Assembly (NCBI RefSeq): GCF_004353505.1
Contig: NZ_SMNQ01000009.1
Coordinates: 124,001-188,000 of the forward strand
Direction of reading: 5' to 3'
Source: Streptomyces sp. WAC05374
GTDB taxonomy: Bacteria > Actinomycetota > Actinomycetes > Streptomycetales > Streptomycetaceae
Length of the DNA: 64,000 nt
Below are positions 33,477-42,180 of the stretch, piece after piece. Every line of letters starts with the position of its first letter. Positions within the stretch are counted from its first letter, which is position 1. A program made the position numbers and the translations under genes. The notes below the pieces were generated by a model. The model saw only the letters and a program-made list of their open reading frames with translations, had not been told where the DNA came from and searched no databases.

Positions 33477-35213
33477 TCACGCCTCCTTCGGTTCGGTGGT
33501 GGCGGAGACACGACGCGAGCGGCGCAGCGGAGGCTTGGCGCCCAGCCGCTTCGGGTCCAGACCCGACCAGGGGTGACCACTGCTGAAGAACTTCGTGCGG
33601 GCCATCAGCGTCATCAGCGGCTTGGTGAAGAAGAACACCACGACGACGTCCAGGAGGGTCGTCAGGCCGAGTGTGAACGCGAAGCCCTGCACCTTGCCGA
33701 CGGTCACGATGAACAGCACGGCGGCGGCGAGGAACGACACGAAGTCGGAGACCAGGATCGTGCGCCGGGCGCGGGGCCAGCCCCGCTCGACGGCGGGCCG
33801 CAGGGTGCGGCCCTCACGGATCTCGTCGCGGACCCGCTCGAAGTACACGATGAACGAGTCGGCGGTGATACCGATGGCCACGATGGCGCCGCAGACGGCG
33901 GGCAGGTTCAGCGCGAAGCCGATGGCCGGGCCGAGCAGCGACATCAGCGCGTAGGTCAGGACGGCCGAGACCAGGAGGCTCAGCAGGGCGATGACCGACA
34001 GACCGCGGTAGTAGACGACCAGGTAGACCACGACCAGCGCGAGGCCGATGGCGCCCGCGACGAGACCGGCCTTGAGCTGCTCGCCGCCGAGCGCGGCGGT
34101 GACCGTGGTCACGCTCTCCTGCTCGAACGACAGCGGCAGCGCGCCGTAGGACAGGATGTTGGCCAGCTCGGTGGCGGACTCCTGGTCGAAGCTGCCGGAG
34201 ATCTCCGCGCTGCCGCCGCCGATGGCGCTGCTGACGGACGGGGCGGAGACGACCTGGCCGTCGAGCGTGATCGCGAACTGGTTCTGCGGCTGCACCTGGC
34301 TGGCCAGCTTGCCGGTGGTGGCGGCGAACTTCTTGGTGCCCGCGTCGGTGAAGCCGAGCTGGACGATCCAGCGGCCGCGCTGCGGGTCGAGGACGCCCTG
34401 CGCCTCGTCGACGTCCGTACCGGCGACCTCGGCCGCGCCCAGGATGTACTTGGCGTCGCCCTCCTGGCCACAGGCGACGGTCGGCTTGGCCGGGTCCGCG
34501 TTCTGGGCCGGGTTGGGGACCTGCTTGGTCTTCTTGTCCGGCGTGCAGTCCAGGGCGGCGAACTGCTTGTCGAGGGCGGCGACGGCCGCGGCACCGGAGG
34601 CGGACGGCTGCGGGGCCGGCGTGGCGGCCGGCTTGTCCGTGGTGCTCGCCTTGGGCGAGGGCGTCTCGTCCTGCTTCAGGGCCTCCGGGACGGCACGGCC
34701 CTGGGTGGTGGCGCTGGGCTTGGGGCTCGGCGGCGTGGACGCCTTGCCGCTGGGCGTGGCGCTGGGCGTGCCGGTGGCGGGGGGCTCGGTCACCGGCGCG
34801 CTGCCGGAGACGGCGAGGACCGGGCGGAAGTACAGCTCGGCGGTGGTGCCGACCTGCTTCTGGGCCTTCTCGGAGTCGGTCGCCCTGGGGATGTTGACGA
34901 TGATGTGCCGGTTGCCCTGCTGCTGGACCTCGGCCTCCGAGACACCGAGACCGTTGACACGGCGCTCGATGATGCCGATCGCGGTCTGCATGTTGGTGTT
35001 GTTGACCGCGTTGGGCTTGCCGGGCTCACTCTCGGCGCGGAGCGTGATGCTCGTACCGCCGGCGAGGTCGATGCCCAGGCGCGGAGTGAGGTCTCCCGAC
35101 CAGAACATCCCGCCGATCAGGGCTCCGATGGCGATCAGGATCGCGGCCAGGGCACGCCCCGGCCTGCCCTGCCCCCCCGACGCCTGCCCTCGGCCCTTCT
35201 TGGGTGCTGCCAC
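33477..35213 (-). CDS. secD: Protein translocase subunit SecD
   Basis: 578 residues, six membrane segments. It has the LGIDLAGGTSITL motif at the head of the P1 domain and the conserved YRGLSVIALLSLLVSAVLTY and ITADSFIVYFERVRDEI segments. A low-complexity Pro/Ser/Thr/Ala insertion (residues ~145-235, with repeated PSPKASTTDKPA-like stretches) interrupts the periplasmic domain, as is usual in actinobacteria. The GTG start at 35213 is preceded by GGGAGAAACGAG. Single base gap to secF. Confidence 0.96.
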   Translation of the reverse strand: MAAPKKGRGQASGGQGRPGRALAAILIAIGALIGGMFWSGDLTPRLGIDLAGGTSITLRAESEPGKPNAVNNTNMQTAIGIIERRVNGLGVSEAEVQQQGNRHIIVNIPRATDSEKAQKQVGTTAELYFRPVLAVSGSAPVTEPPATGTPSATPSGKASTPPSPKPSATTQGRAVPEALKQDETPSPKASTTDKPAATPAPQPSASGAAAVAALDKQFAALDCTPDKKTKQVPNPAQNADPAKPTVACGQEGDAKYILGAAEVAGTDVDEAQGVLDPQRGRWIVQLGFTDAGTKKFAATTGKLASQVQPQNQFAITLDGQVVSAPSVSSAIGGGSAEISGSFDQESATELANILSYGALPLSFEQESVTTVTAALGGEQLKAGLVAGAIGLALVVVYLVVYYRGLSVIALLSLLVSAVLTYALMSLLGPAIGFALNLPAVCGAIVAIGITADSFIVYFERVRDEIREGRTLRPAVERGWPRARRTILVSDFVSFLAAAVLFIVTVGKVQGFAFTLGLTTLLDVVVVFFFTKPLMTLMARTKFFSSGHPWSGLDPKRLGAKPPLRRSRRVSATTEPKEA

Positions 35214-35353
35214 CTTCTCGTTTCTCCCTGTCCAACCGCCGCTACGCCGGGTGAGCGTCTCGGCGGCCACGAAGTGGTGTGGGGAATCCCCCGCGTGTGT
35301 CGGCACGGAACGGACCGCGCACGCCGGTCGGCGACGCGGTCCGTCTGCACGCC

Positions 35354-35815
35354 TTACTTCGCGTCGGTGTCGCCGTCGCTCTTCTTGTCGTCGGCCTTGG
35401 CGTCCTCGGCGGCGGGAGCGGTGTCGCCCTCGTCGGCCGCGTCCTTCTTGCCCAGGTCGATCTTCGCGTCACCGGTCTCGGTGAGCGAGGAGGCGTCGTC
35501 CGGCACGACCGGGGTGTCGGTCTTCAGGTCGCCGTCACCGTGCACGATGCGGTTGTACTCGTCGTCGTCGAGGACGGCGCCGACGGCGTTCTTGGCGTAG
35601 ACGGCGTGGACCCCCGGAGCGACCTCCAGGAGGACCGTGTCGTCACCGACCTCCTTGACGGTGGCGTACATCCCCCCGATCGTCCGTACGCCGGTTCCGG
35701 GCTGCATCTGATTGCGCATTTCCACCGCCTGCTGCTGCTTCTTCTTCGCAGAGCGGGTCATCAGGAACATGGCCCCGATGAGGACGATGAACGGCAGGAG
35801 AGTCACGATACTCAC
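35354..35815 (-). CDS. yajC: Preprotein translocase accessory subunit YajC
   Basis: 153 residues. One N-terminal membrane segment (LLPFIVLIGAMFLMT), a basic turn (RSAKKKQQQ), the YajC domain (MQPGTGVRTIGGMYATVKEV), then an acidic disordered tail of ~70 residues rich in Asp, Lys and Ala. The GTG at 35815 gives the usual short N-terminus. First gene of the yajC-secD-secF-apt group, 140 nt ahead of secD and 165 nt after ruvB. Confidence 0.94.
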   Translation of the reverse strand: MSIVTLLPFIVLIGAMFLMTRSAKKKQQQAVEMRNQMQPGTGVRTIGGMYATVKEVGDDTVLLEVAPGVHAVYAKNAVGAVLDDDEYNRIVHGDGDLKTDTPVVPDDASSLTETGDAKIDLGKKDAADEGDTAPAAEDAKADDKKSDGDTDAK

Positions 35816-35980
35816 GGGACGACAAATCCTTCGCACGGTCGCGGGCAACCGCGGCCTGATCTTCGGGGGTGGGTACGCCGGCCTGTACGGTCGGCATCGG
35901 CGGAGTCTAGGCGAGTCCGCATCAATGGAACAACGCCCAGCATGGCACCCCGGTTCCTGACCCGGCGAGTCTCCTCGCCG

Positions 35981-37063
35981 TCACGTCCCGAAGAGGCCCT
36001 GTTGTCCCCTTCCCGGGCCCGCTGCCTGCGGCGGCACCAGGCCGAGATGCGTCCACGCGGCGGGCGTGGCGACCCGTCCCCGGGGGGTGCGGGCCAGCAG
36101 GCCCTCCCGTACGAGGAAGGGCTCGGCGACCTCCTCGACCGTCTCGCGCTCCTCGCCCACGGCGACGGCGAGGGTGGACAGGCCGACCGGTCCCCCGCCG
36201 AACAGCTTGAGCAGGGCCTCCAGCACCGCCCGGTCCAGCCGGTCCAGGCCGCGGTCGTCCACCTCGTACACCTTGAGGGCGGTGGCGGCGATGTCGCGGG
36301 TGATCAGGCCGTCGGCCTTGACCTGGGCGTAGTCGCGGACGCGGCGCAGCAGGCGGTTGGCGATACGGGGGGTGCCGCGGGAGCGGCCGGCGATCTCGGC
36401 GGCGCCGTCGGCCTCGATCTCCACGTCGAGGAGCTGGGCGGAGCGGTGGATGACGCGCTCCAGCTCGGCGGGGGCGTAGAACTCCATGTGGGCGGTGAAG
36501 CCGAAGCGGTCGCGCAGCGGGGGCGGCAGGAGTCCGGCGCGGGTGGTGGCGCCGACGAGGGTGAAGGGCGGCAGCTCCAGCGGGATGGCGGTGGCGCCCG
36601 GGCCCTTGCCGACGATGACGTCGACCCGGAAGTCCTCCATCGCCATGTAGAGCATCTCCTCGGCGGGCCGGGACATCCGGTGGATCTCGTCGAGGAACAG
36701 CACCTCCCCCTCCTGGAGGGAGGAGAGGATCGCGGCGAGGTCGCCGGCGTGCTGGATGGCGGGGCCGGAGGTGATCCGGATGGGGGCGCCCATCTCCGCG
36801 GCGATGATCATGGAGAGGGTCGTCTTGCCGAGGCCGGGGGCGCCGGAGAGCAGGACGTGGTCGGCGGTGGCGCCGCGTGCCAGGGCGGCCTTGAGCACCA
36901 GGTCGAGCTGCTCGCGCACCCGCTCCTGGCCGACGAACTCGGCCAGCGACTTGGGGCGCAGGGCCGCCTCGACGGCCTGGTCCTCCCCGTCGGCGGACGC
37001 CCCGACGAGCCGGTCGGCGGCGCCGGGGGCCGGCGTGCTGCTGGTGTCGTCGTACCGGTTCAC
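35981..37063 (-). CDS. ruvB: Holliday junction branch migration ATPase RuvB
   Basis: A 360-residue AAA+ motor that drives branch migration with RuvA. Walker A GAPGLGKTT, Walker B LFLDEIHRM, sensor 1 VGATTRAG and the C-terminal winged helix (YEVDDRGLDRLDRAVLEALL). GTG start at 37063. It is third in the ruvC-ruvA-ruvB order, with an 88-nt gap after ruvA. Confidence 0.97.
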   Translation of the reverse strand: MNRYDDTSSTPAPGAADRLVGASADGEDQAVEAALRPKSLAEFVGQERVREQLDLVLKAALARGATADHVLLSGAPGLGKTTLSMIIAAEMGAPIRITSGPAIQHAGDLAAILSSLQEGEVLFLDEIHRMSRPAEEMLYMAMEDFRVDVIVGKGPGATAIPLELPPFTLVGATTRAGLLPPPLRDRFGFTAHMEFYAPAELERVIHRSAQLLDVEIEADGAAEIAGRSRGTPRIANRLLRRVRDYAQVKADGLITRDIAATALKVYEVDDRGLDRLDRAVLEALLKLFGGGPVGLSTLAVAVGEERETVEEVAEPFLVREGLLARTPRGRVATPAAWTHLGLVPPQAAGPGRGQQGLFGT

Positions 37064-37151
37064 TGCGGGTTGCCTCGTGTGGTCGTGGCGGCGGAGCCGC
37101 GCGGGTGGTGAGGGGCCGGACGCCGCGCCCCGCCGGGGGCGGCGGCCCGGG

Positions 37152-37760
37152 TCATCGGGTGCGGTTCAGGGTCTGGAGGGCGGCCTTGAGGAGCCGGCCG
37201 ATCTCGGGGGCGCCGCCCGCCGCCTCGGCCTGCGGGGTGACGGCGGCCACCGCCTCGTCGGCCTCGCGGGTGGCGTACCCCAGGCCGATGAGCGCGGCGT
37301 GGAGCTGGTCCCGCCAGGAGGCGGTGACCGGCGCGCCGACGGCCGGTGCCGAGCCGAGGGGCTCGCCGAGCCGGTCCTTCAGCTCCAGCAGCAGCTTCTG
37401 GGCGCCCTTCTTGCCGATGCCGGGGACGGCGGTGAGCGCCTTCTCGTCACCGGTGGCGACCGCGAGGCGCAGCGCGTCCGGGCGGTGCACGGCGAGCATG
37501 GCCTGGGCGAGGCGCGGGCCGACGCCGCTGGCGGTCTGGAGCAGCTCGAAGACCTGCCGCTCGTCGTCGTCGGCGAAGCCGTAGAGGGTCAGCGAGTCCT
37601 CGCGGACCACCAACGAGGTGGCGAGCCGGGCCTCCTGACCCACCCTCAGCGCGGAGAGGGTGTCGGGGGTGCACTGGACGGCCATGCCGATGCCGCCGAC
37701 CTCGATCACGGCGGTGGTCGGGGCGAGCGCGGCGACCGGACCCGAGACAAAGGCGATCAT
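37152..37760 (-). CDS. ruvA: Holliday junction branch migration protein RuvA
   Basis: 202 residues. An N-terminal OB domain (MIAFVSGPVAALAPTTAVIE), two helix-hairpin-helix motifs (LLQTASGVGPRLAQAMLA, LTAVPGIGKKGAQKLLLEL) and the flexible C-terminal domain III (ALIGLGYATREADEAVAAV) that contacts RuvB. The ATG at 37760 overlaps the ruvC stop by 4 nt. Confidence 0.96.
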   Translation of the reverse strand: MIAFVSGPVAALAPTTAVIEVGGIGMAVQCTPDTLSALRVGQEARLATSLVVREDSLTLYGFADDDERQVFELLQTASGVGPRLAQAMLAVHRPDALRLAVATGDEKALTAVPGIGKKGAQKLLLELKDRLGEPLGSAPAVGAPVTASWRDQLHAALIGLGYATREADEAVAAVTPQAEAAGGAPEIGRLLKAALQTLNRTR

Positions 37761-38290
37761 GCGGTACGGCCTTTCCTTGCGTGGTGGGCGTCGACCGCCT
37801 CCTGCAGGCGGTTCTTGGCGGGGGCCCGCCAGATGTGGCAGATGGCGAGGGCGAGCGCGTCGGCGGCGTCGGCCGGCCTGGGCGGGGCGGCCAGCCGGAG
37901 CAGCCGGGTGACCATGGCGCCGACCTGCGCCTTGTCGGCGCGGCCGCTGCCGGTGACGGCGGCCTTGACCTCGCTGGGCGTGTGCAGGGCGACGGGGATG
38001 CCGCGGCGGGAGGCGCACAGCACGGCGACGGCGCTGGCCTGGGCGGTGCCCATCACCGTACGCACATTGTGCTGGCTGAACACCCGCTCCACCGCGACCC
38101 GTTCGGGGCGGTGCTCGTCCAGCCATTCCTCGATGCCGCGCTCTATGGCGACGAGCCGGTGGCCGATGTCCGCGTCCGCGGGAGTGCGGACGACACCGAC
38201 GCCGAGCATCGTCAACGGGCGTCCGGCGACGCCTTCGACGACACCGACACCGCACCGGGTCAGTCCCGGGTCCACGCCGAGTACGCGCAC
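37757..38290 (-). CDS. ruvC: Crossover junction endodeoxyribonuclease RuvC
   Basis: Resolves Holliday junctions. The 177-residue RNase H-fold protein retains the four acidic catalytic residues: Asp in GVDPGLTRCG, Glu in VAVERVF, and the two Asp of PADAADALALAICH. GTG start at 38290. A terminator at 38350-38389 lies upstream, so ruvCAB starts its own transcript. Confidence 0.96.
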   Translation of the reverse strand: MRVLGVDPGLTRCGVGVVEGVAGRPLTMLGVGVVRTPADADIGHRLVAIERGIEEWLDEHRPERVAVERVFSQHNVRTVMGTAQASAVAVLCASRRGIPVALHTPSEVKAAVTGSGRADKAQVGAMVTRLLRLAAPPRPADAADALALAICHIWRAPAKNRLQEAVDAHHARKGRTA

Positions 38291-38349
38291 GCCGCCACCC
38301 CTTTTCGTTCAGCCGTTTGTGCAGGCTATCGGGTGGCACTGACAACGAC

Positions 38350-38389
38350 GCGACGGGCCGACGGGGTGTGTTCCCCGCCGGCCCGTCGC
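38350..38389 (-). terminator. Terminator after yebC
   Basis: GCGACGGGCCGACGGGG (38350-38366) pairs with CCCCGCCGGCCCGTCGC (38373-38389) over 17 positions with one G-U wobble on the minus strand and a 6-nt loop. Confidence 0.8.
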
Positions 38390-38402
38390 TTCGGTGCGTG
38401 GG

Positions 38403-39155
38403 TCAGGCGTCGACCTTCTCCATGACGTCGTCGGAGACGTCGAAGTTGGCGAAGACGTTCTGCACGTCGTCGCTGTCCTCCAGCGCGTCGATCAGCTTGA
38501 AGATCTTGCGCGCGCCCTCCTCGTCCAGCTCGACCTGCATGGTCGGGACGAAGTTGGCGTCGGCCGAGTCGTAGTCGATGCCGGCCTCCTGGAGGGCGGT
38601 GCGGACCGCGACCAGGTCGGTGGCCTCGCTGATGACCTCGAAGGTCTCGCCGAGGTCGTTGACCTCCTCGGCGCCGGCGTCCAGGACCGCGCCGAGCACG
38701 TCGTCCTCGGTCAGCTCGCCCTTGGGGACGATCACGACGCCCTTGCGGTTGAACAGGTACGACACCGAGCCCGGGTCGGCCATCGAGCCGCCGTTGCGGG
38801 TCATGGCGACACGCACGTCGGAGGCGGCGCGGTTGCGGTTGTCGGTGAGGCACTCGATGAGCACCGCGACACCGTTCGGGCCGTAACCCTCGTACATGAT
38901 CGTCTCGTAGTCGGCGCCACCGGCTTCCAGGCCGGCGCCGCGCTTGACCGCGGAGTCGATGTTCTTGTTCGGGACCGAGCTCTTCTTCGCCTTCTGGATG
39001 GCGTCGTAGAGCGTCGGGTTGCCGTCGGGGTCGCCGCCGCCGGTGCGGGCCGCGACCTCGATGTTCTTGATCAGCTTCGCGAAGAGCTTGCCGCGCTTGG
39101 CGTCGATCACGGCCTTCTTGTGCTTCGTCGTAGCCCATTTAGAGTGGCCGGACAT
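38403..39155 (-). CDS. yebC: YebC/PmpR family protein (TACO1 type)
   Basis: 250 residues. It begins MSGHSKWATTKHKK, the family hallmark, followed by GKLFAKLIKNIEVAARTGGG, YEGYGPNGVAVLIECLTDN and NFVPTMQVELDEE. YebC-type proteins were long called transcription regulators but are now tied to translation of difficult (e.g. polyproline) sequences. It fits the pdxS-pdxT-yebC-ruvCAB order. ATG at 39155 with a GGAGACAGG-type upstream region, 62 nt after pdxT. Confidence 0.96.
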   Translation of the reverse strand: MSGHSKWATTKHKKAVIDAKRGKLFAKLIKNIEVAARTGGGDPDGNPTLYDAIQKAKKSSVPNKNIDSAVKRGAGLEAGGADYETIMYEGYGPNGVAVLIECLTDNRNRAASDVRVAMTRNGGSMADPGSVSYLFNRKGVVIVPKGELTEDDVLGAVLDAGAEEVNDLGETFEVISEATDLVAVRTALQEAGIDYDSADANFVPTMQVELDEEGARKIFKLIDALEDSDDVQNVFANFDVSDDVMEKVDA

Positions 39156-39217
39156 CTGCCTGTCTCCTTCGCGTAACCCATTTCTGAACGAACCCCAGAG
39201 ATCCTACCGGGATCGGC

Positions 39218-39808
39218 TCAGCCCGCCGCGCGCACCATGTCGACGAACAGGGCGTGCATCCGGTGGTCGCCCGTGAGTTCCGGGTGGAACGAGGTGGCGA
39301 GGGCGTTGCCCTGCCGGACGGCGACGATGTGGCCGTCGTGCTCGGCGATGACCTCGGCCTGGGCACCGACCGACTCGACCCAGGGGGCCCTGATGAAGAC
39401 GCCCTCCACCGGACCGCCCTCGATGCCGGCGACCTCCACGGCCGCCTCGAAGGACTCGTTCTGGCGGCCGAACGCGTTGCGGCGGACGATCATGTCGATG
39501 CCGCCGAGCGTCTCCTGGCCCGAGCGCGGGTCCAGGATCTTGTCGGCGAGCATGATCAGGCCGGCGCAGGTGCCGTAGACGGGCATGCCCGCCCCGATGC
39601 GCTCGCGCAGCGGCTCCATCAGACCGAACAGGCCGGCCAGCTTGGAGATGGTGGTGGACTCCCCGCCGGGGATGACCAGGCCGTCGACCTCGGCGAGCTC
39701 CTCGGGCCGCCGGACCGGCCTGGCCACGGCGTCCGCCGCGGCCAGGGCGATCAGGTGCTCACGTACGTCGCCCTGGAGAGCCAGGACACCGATGAGCGGA
39801 GTGGTCAT
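39218..39808 (-). CDS. pdxT: Pyridoxal 5'-phosphate synthase glutaminase subunit PdxT
   Basis: Supplies ammonia to PdxS. The 196-residue class I glutaminase has the nucleophile Cys in YGTCAGLIMLA, GGESTTISKL near the N-terminus, and the His/Glu pair in SFHPELTGD. The ATG at 39808 shares one base with the pdxS stop (TGATG); a GTG one codon earlier is possible. Coupled to pdxS. Confidence 0.96.
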   Translation of the reverse strand: MTTPLIGVLALQGDVREHLIALAAADAVARPVRRPEELAEVDGLVIPGGESTTISKLAGLFGLMEPLRERIGAGMPVYGTCAGLIMLADKILDPRSGQETLGGIDMIVRRNAFGRQNESFEAAVEVAGIEGGPVEGVFIRAPWVESVGAQAEVIAEHDGHIVAVRQGNALATSFHPELTGDHRMHALFVDMVRAAG

Positions 39809-40713
39809 CACCAGCCCCGGTTCGCGTAGCGCTCGGCCTCGGGGAGGGTGTCGCAGTTGATGCCGACCATGGCCTCGCCCAGGTTGCGGGACGCGTCCGC
39901 GATGATCTTCGGGTCGTCGTAGAAGGTGGTGGCCTTCACGATGGCGGCGGCGCGCTTGGCCGGGTCGCCCGACTTGAAGATGCCGGAGCCGACGAAGACG
40001 CCCTCGGCGCCGAGCTGGCGCATCAGCGCGGCGTCGGCCGGGGTGGCCACACCACCGGCGGAGAACAGCACGACCGGCAGCTTGCCGAGCTCGCTGACCT
40101 CCTTGACGAGCTCGTAGGGGGCGCGCAGCTCCTTGGCGGCGGCGTACAGCTCGTTGTTGTCGAAGCCGCGCAGCTTGGCGATCTCGTTCTTGATCTGGCG
40201 CAGGTGGCGGACGGCCTCGACGACGTTGCCGGTGCCGGCCTCGCCCTTGGAGCGGATCATGGCCGCGCCCTCGGCGATGCGGCGCAGGGCCTCGCCCAGG
40301 TTGGTGGCGCCACAGACGAAGGGGGTGGTGAAGGCCCACTTGTCGGAGTGGTTGACCTCGTCGGCCGGGGTGAGGACCTCGGACTCGTCGATGTAGTCCA
40401 CACCGAGGGACTGGAGGACCTGGGCCTCGACGAAGTGACCGATGCGGGACTTGGCCATGACCGGGATGGAGACCGCGTCGATGATCTCCTCGATCATGTT
40501 CGGGTCGGACATCCGGGCCACGCCGCCGTCCTTGCGGATGTCGGCCGGGACCCGCTCGAGGGCCATGACGGCGACGGCGCCGGCGTCCTCGGCGATCTTG
40601 GCCTGCTCGGCGTTGACCACGTCCATGATCACGCCGCCCTTGAGCTGCTCGGCCATGCCGCGCTTGACGCGCGCGGTGCCGGTCTCGGGCGACTGCGGGG
40701 TGGTGGTGGACAC
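39808..40713 (-). CDS. pdxS: Pyridoxal 5'-phosphate synthase lyase subunit PdxS
   Basis: Builds PLP directly from ribose 5-phosphate, glyceraldehyde 3-phosphate and ammonia. About 301 residues, (beta/alpha)8 barrel, with GMAEQLKGGVIMDVVN, the catalytic Lys in MAKSRIGHFVEAQ and the second Lys in IRSKGEAGTGNVVEAVRH. The GTG at 40713 has TGAGGT six bases upstream and gives an N-terminus like relatives; a GTG at 40725 is the alternative. Upstream lie three tandem GGKCCA elements that may bind a MocR-type regulator. Confidence 0.96.
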   Translation of the reverse strand: MSTTTPQSPETGTARVKRGMAEQLKGGVIMDVVNAEQAKIAEDAGAVAVMALERVPADIRKDGGVARMSDPNMIEEIIDAVSIPVMAKSRIGHFVEAQVLQSLGVDYIDESEVLTPADEVNHSDKWAFTTPFVCGATNLGEALRRIAEGAAMIRSKGEAGTGNVVEAVRHLRQIKNEIAKLRGFDNNELYAAAKELRAPYELVKEVSELGKLPVVLFSAGGVATPADAALMRQLGAEGVFVGSGIFKSGDPAKRAAAIVKATTFYDDPKIIADASRNLGEAMVGINCDTLPEAERYANRGW

Positions 40714-40765
40714 GGATGACCTCACTCAAGAAACGGGGGTGGTTTCAACTACAGCGAGCAAACCC

Positions 40766-40792
40766 GGGCCACCCGGTCCACATCAAGGGCCA
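40766..40792. promoter_or_regulatory. Tandem GGKCCA elements upstream of pdxS
   Basis: GGGCCA (40766-40771), GGTCCA (40775-40780) and GGGCCA (40787-40792) repeat in the same direction 9 and 12 nt apart. They lie 53-79 nt upstream of the pdxS start. Direct repeats at such distances are typical of MocR/PdxR-type operators; this is an inference from layout only. Confidence 0.35.
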
Positions 40793-40822
40793 ATAGTGAG
40801 GCGGTGGCTCGTTTTCCCGAGG

Positions 40823-41371
40823 TCAGGCGCTTCCCGGCCGGTCCGCCAGGGCGGTCGGAGGCTCGTCGTCCATCTCGAACGCCATCGGGAACGGGGCGTG
40901 CCCCGCCAGCCGGAACCAGCGCACCTTGCGGTGCCGGCGCAGCGCCCTGGCCGCCCGTACGGCGTCGTTGTGGAACCGGCGCGCCATCGGCACCCGGCGC
41001 ACCGCGGCGGCCAGCTCCCCGGCGGCCTGCTCGCCGCCCGGGGCCTCGCGCACCGCCTCCACCTGCTCCGGCTCGCCGAAGACCGCCCGCAGCGCCTGGC
41101 TCAGCTCGCTCTCGGCCACCTCCCGCTGCTCCTCCTCGGCCTGCCGGGCGGCGTGCGCGGCCTCGTACAGGACGATCGAGGCGGCCGGGTCGAGCAGGCC
41201 CGAGGTGGCCAGTTCCTGGGCGACCGAGGCCCGGCGCAGGAGCTGGGCGTCCAGCGCGGCACGGGCGGCGTCGATCCGTGCGTGCAGCCGGTCGAGCCGC
41301 CCGGCGGTCCAGCTCAGGTAGAGCCCGATGGCGACCAGGCCGACGACGATCCAGATGAGGGTTTCGATCAC
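40823..41371 (-). CDS. LemA-like single-pass membrane protein
   Basis: 182 residues. One N-terminal membrane segment (ETLIWIVVGLVAIGLYLSW) is followed by a helical region that resembles the core of LemA proteins (RLDRLHARIDAARAALDAQL, RRASVAQELATSGLLD) and a C-terminal part ending in HAPFPMAFEMDDEP. Function unknown; the LemA likeness is by pattern only. GTG at 41371. It follows the MBL gene by 11 nt, so the two are probably co-transcribed. Confidence 0.75.
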   Translation of the reverse strand: MIETLIWIVVGLVAIGLYLSWTAGRLDRLHARIDAARAALDAQLLRRASVAQELATSGLLDPAASIVLYEAAHAARQAEEEQREVAESELSQALRAVFGEPEQVEAVREAPGGEQAAGELAAAVRRVPMARRFHNDAVRAARALRRHRKVRWFRLAGHAPFPMAFEMDDEPPTALADRPGSA

Positions 41372-41382
41372 GGGCGGAAAGG

Positions 41383-42075
41383 CTACCCGGGCGCCGGCGC
41401 GTCCCCTTCCCACACCGACCGGTCGTGCGCGAACAGCACGCGCCGCGGCCGGAAGGCGGCGACCCGGTCCAGCCAGGGCGGCCACGGCCCGCCCGCCCCG
41501 GTGGAGCGGGCCATCTCGTCCGAGGCGTACTGCGACGCGAAGTCGTGGGCCTGCCCGGCCAGCACCACCGTGCCCTCCGCCCCGGTGAGCACCAGCGACT
41601 GGTGCCCGGCCGTGTGTCCGGGCGTCGGCAGGACCCGCACTCCCGGCCACACCTCCGCCTCGCCGTCGAGCTCCTCGTACCGCGCGCCGGGGAAGTCGAC
41701 CAGGGCGTCGATCGTGTGGTTCCCGGCGCGGGCGGTGGCCAGTTCGGTGCGCTGTACGAGGACGGGGCGGCCGGCCAGGAGCGGGTTGCCGCCGCAATGG
41801 TCGAAGTGGAGGTGGCAGTTGACCACCACGTCGATGTCGTCCGGTCGCACGCCCACCCCGGCGAGCGCCTCGGCCAGCCCCCTTCTGCGCGGCCGGTACC
41901 GCGCGTCCGCCTCCGGGTCGCCCTCCCCCACCCCGGTGTCGAACAGCAGCAGCCCCCGTTCGTGCCGCACGAGGTACGCGAGCGCGGGCTCCACGCGCGC
42001 GTGGGGGGTGCCGGCCTCCTTGGCGGACCGGACGAAGTGGCCGAGGTCCAATCGATGCACACGCATGGCGCCCAT
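41383..42075 (-). CDS. MBL-fold hydrolase, N-acyl-homoserine lactonase-like
   Basis: 230 residues with the metal motif CHLHFDHCGGN, a second His in PTPGHTAGHQSLV, a bridging Asp position filled within AGQAHDFASQYASDE, and a last His in VLFAHDRSVWEG. The layout (LHFDH, TPGHTAGH) is that of the AHL-lactonase-like branch, but many members hydrolyse other lactones or esters, so the substrate is open. Two starts are possible, ATG 42075 or ATG 42066; neither has a strong ribosome site. Confidence 0.88.
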   Translation of the reverse strand: MGAMRVHRLDLGHFVRSAKEAGTPHARVEPALAYLVRHERGLLLFDTGVGEGDPEADARYRPRRRGLAEALAGVGVRPDDIDVVVNCHLHFDHCGGNPLLAGRPVLVQRTELATARAGNHTIDALVDFPGARYEELDGEAEVWPGVRVLPTPGHTAGHQSLVLTGAEGTVVLAGQAHDFASQYASDEMARSTGAGGPWPPWLDRVAAFRPRRVLFAHDRSVWEGDAPAPG

Positions 42076-42115
42076 GCTGCCGTGGCACCCCCGGCGCCCG
42101 ACAGAGGGCCGGGCG

Positions 42116-42180
42116 GGGCCGGTTCAGTCCCGTGCCCCTGCCCGGCAGGGGGCCGGGGCGGGCCGGTTCAGTCCCGTGCC
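42116..42180. repeat. 21-bp direct repeat spanning the pimA stop codon
   Basis: GGGCCGGTTCAGTCCCGTGCC occurs at 42116-42136 and again, identically, at 42160-42180, 44 bp apart. The second copy contains the last codons and stop of pimA; the first copy is non-coding, between pimA and the MBL gene. Confidence 0.8.
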
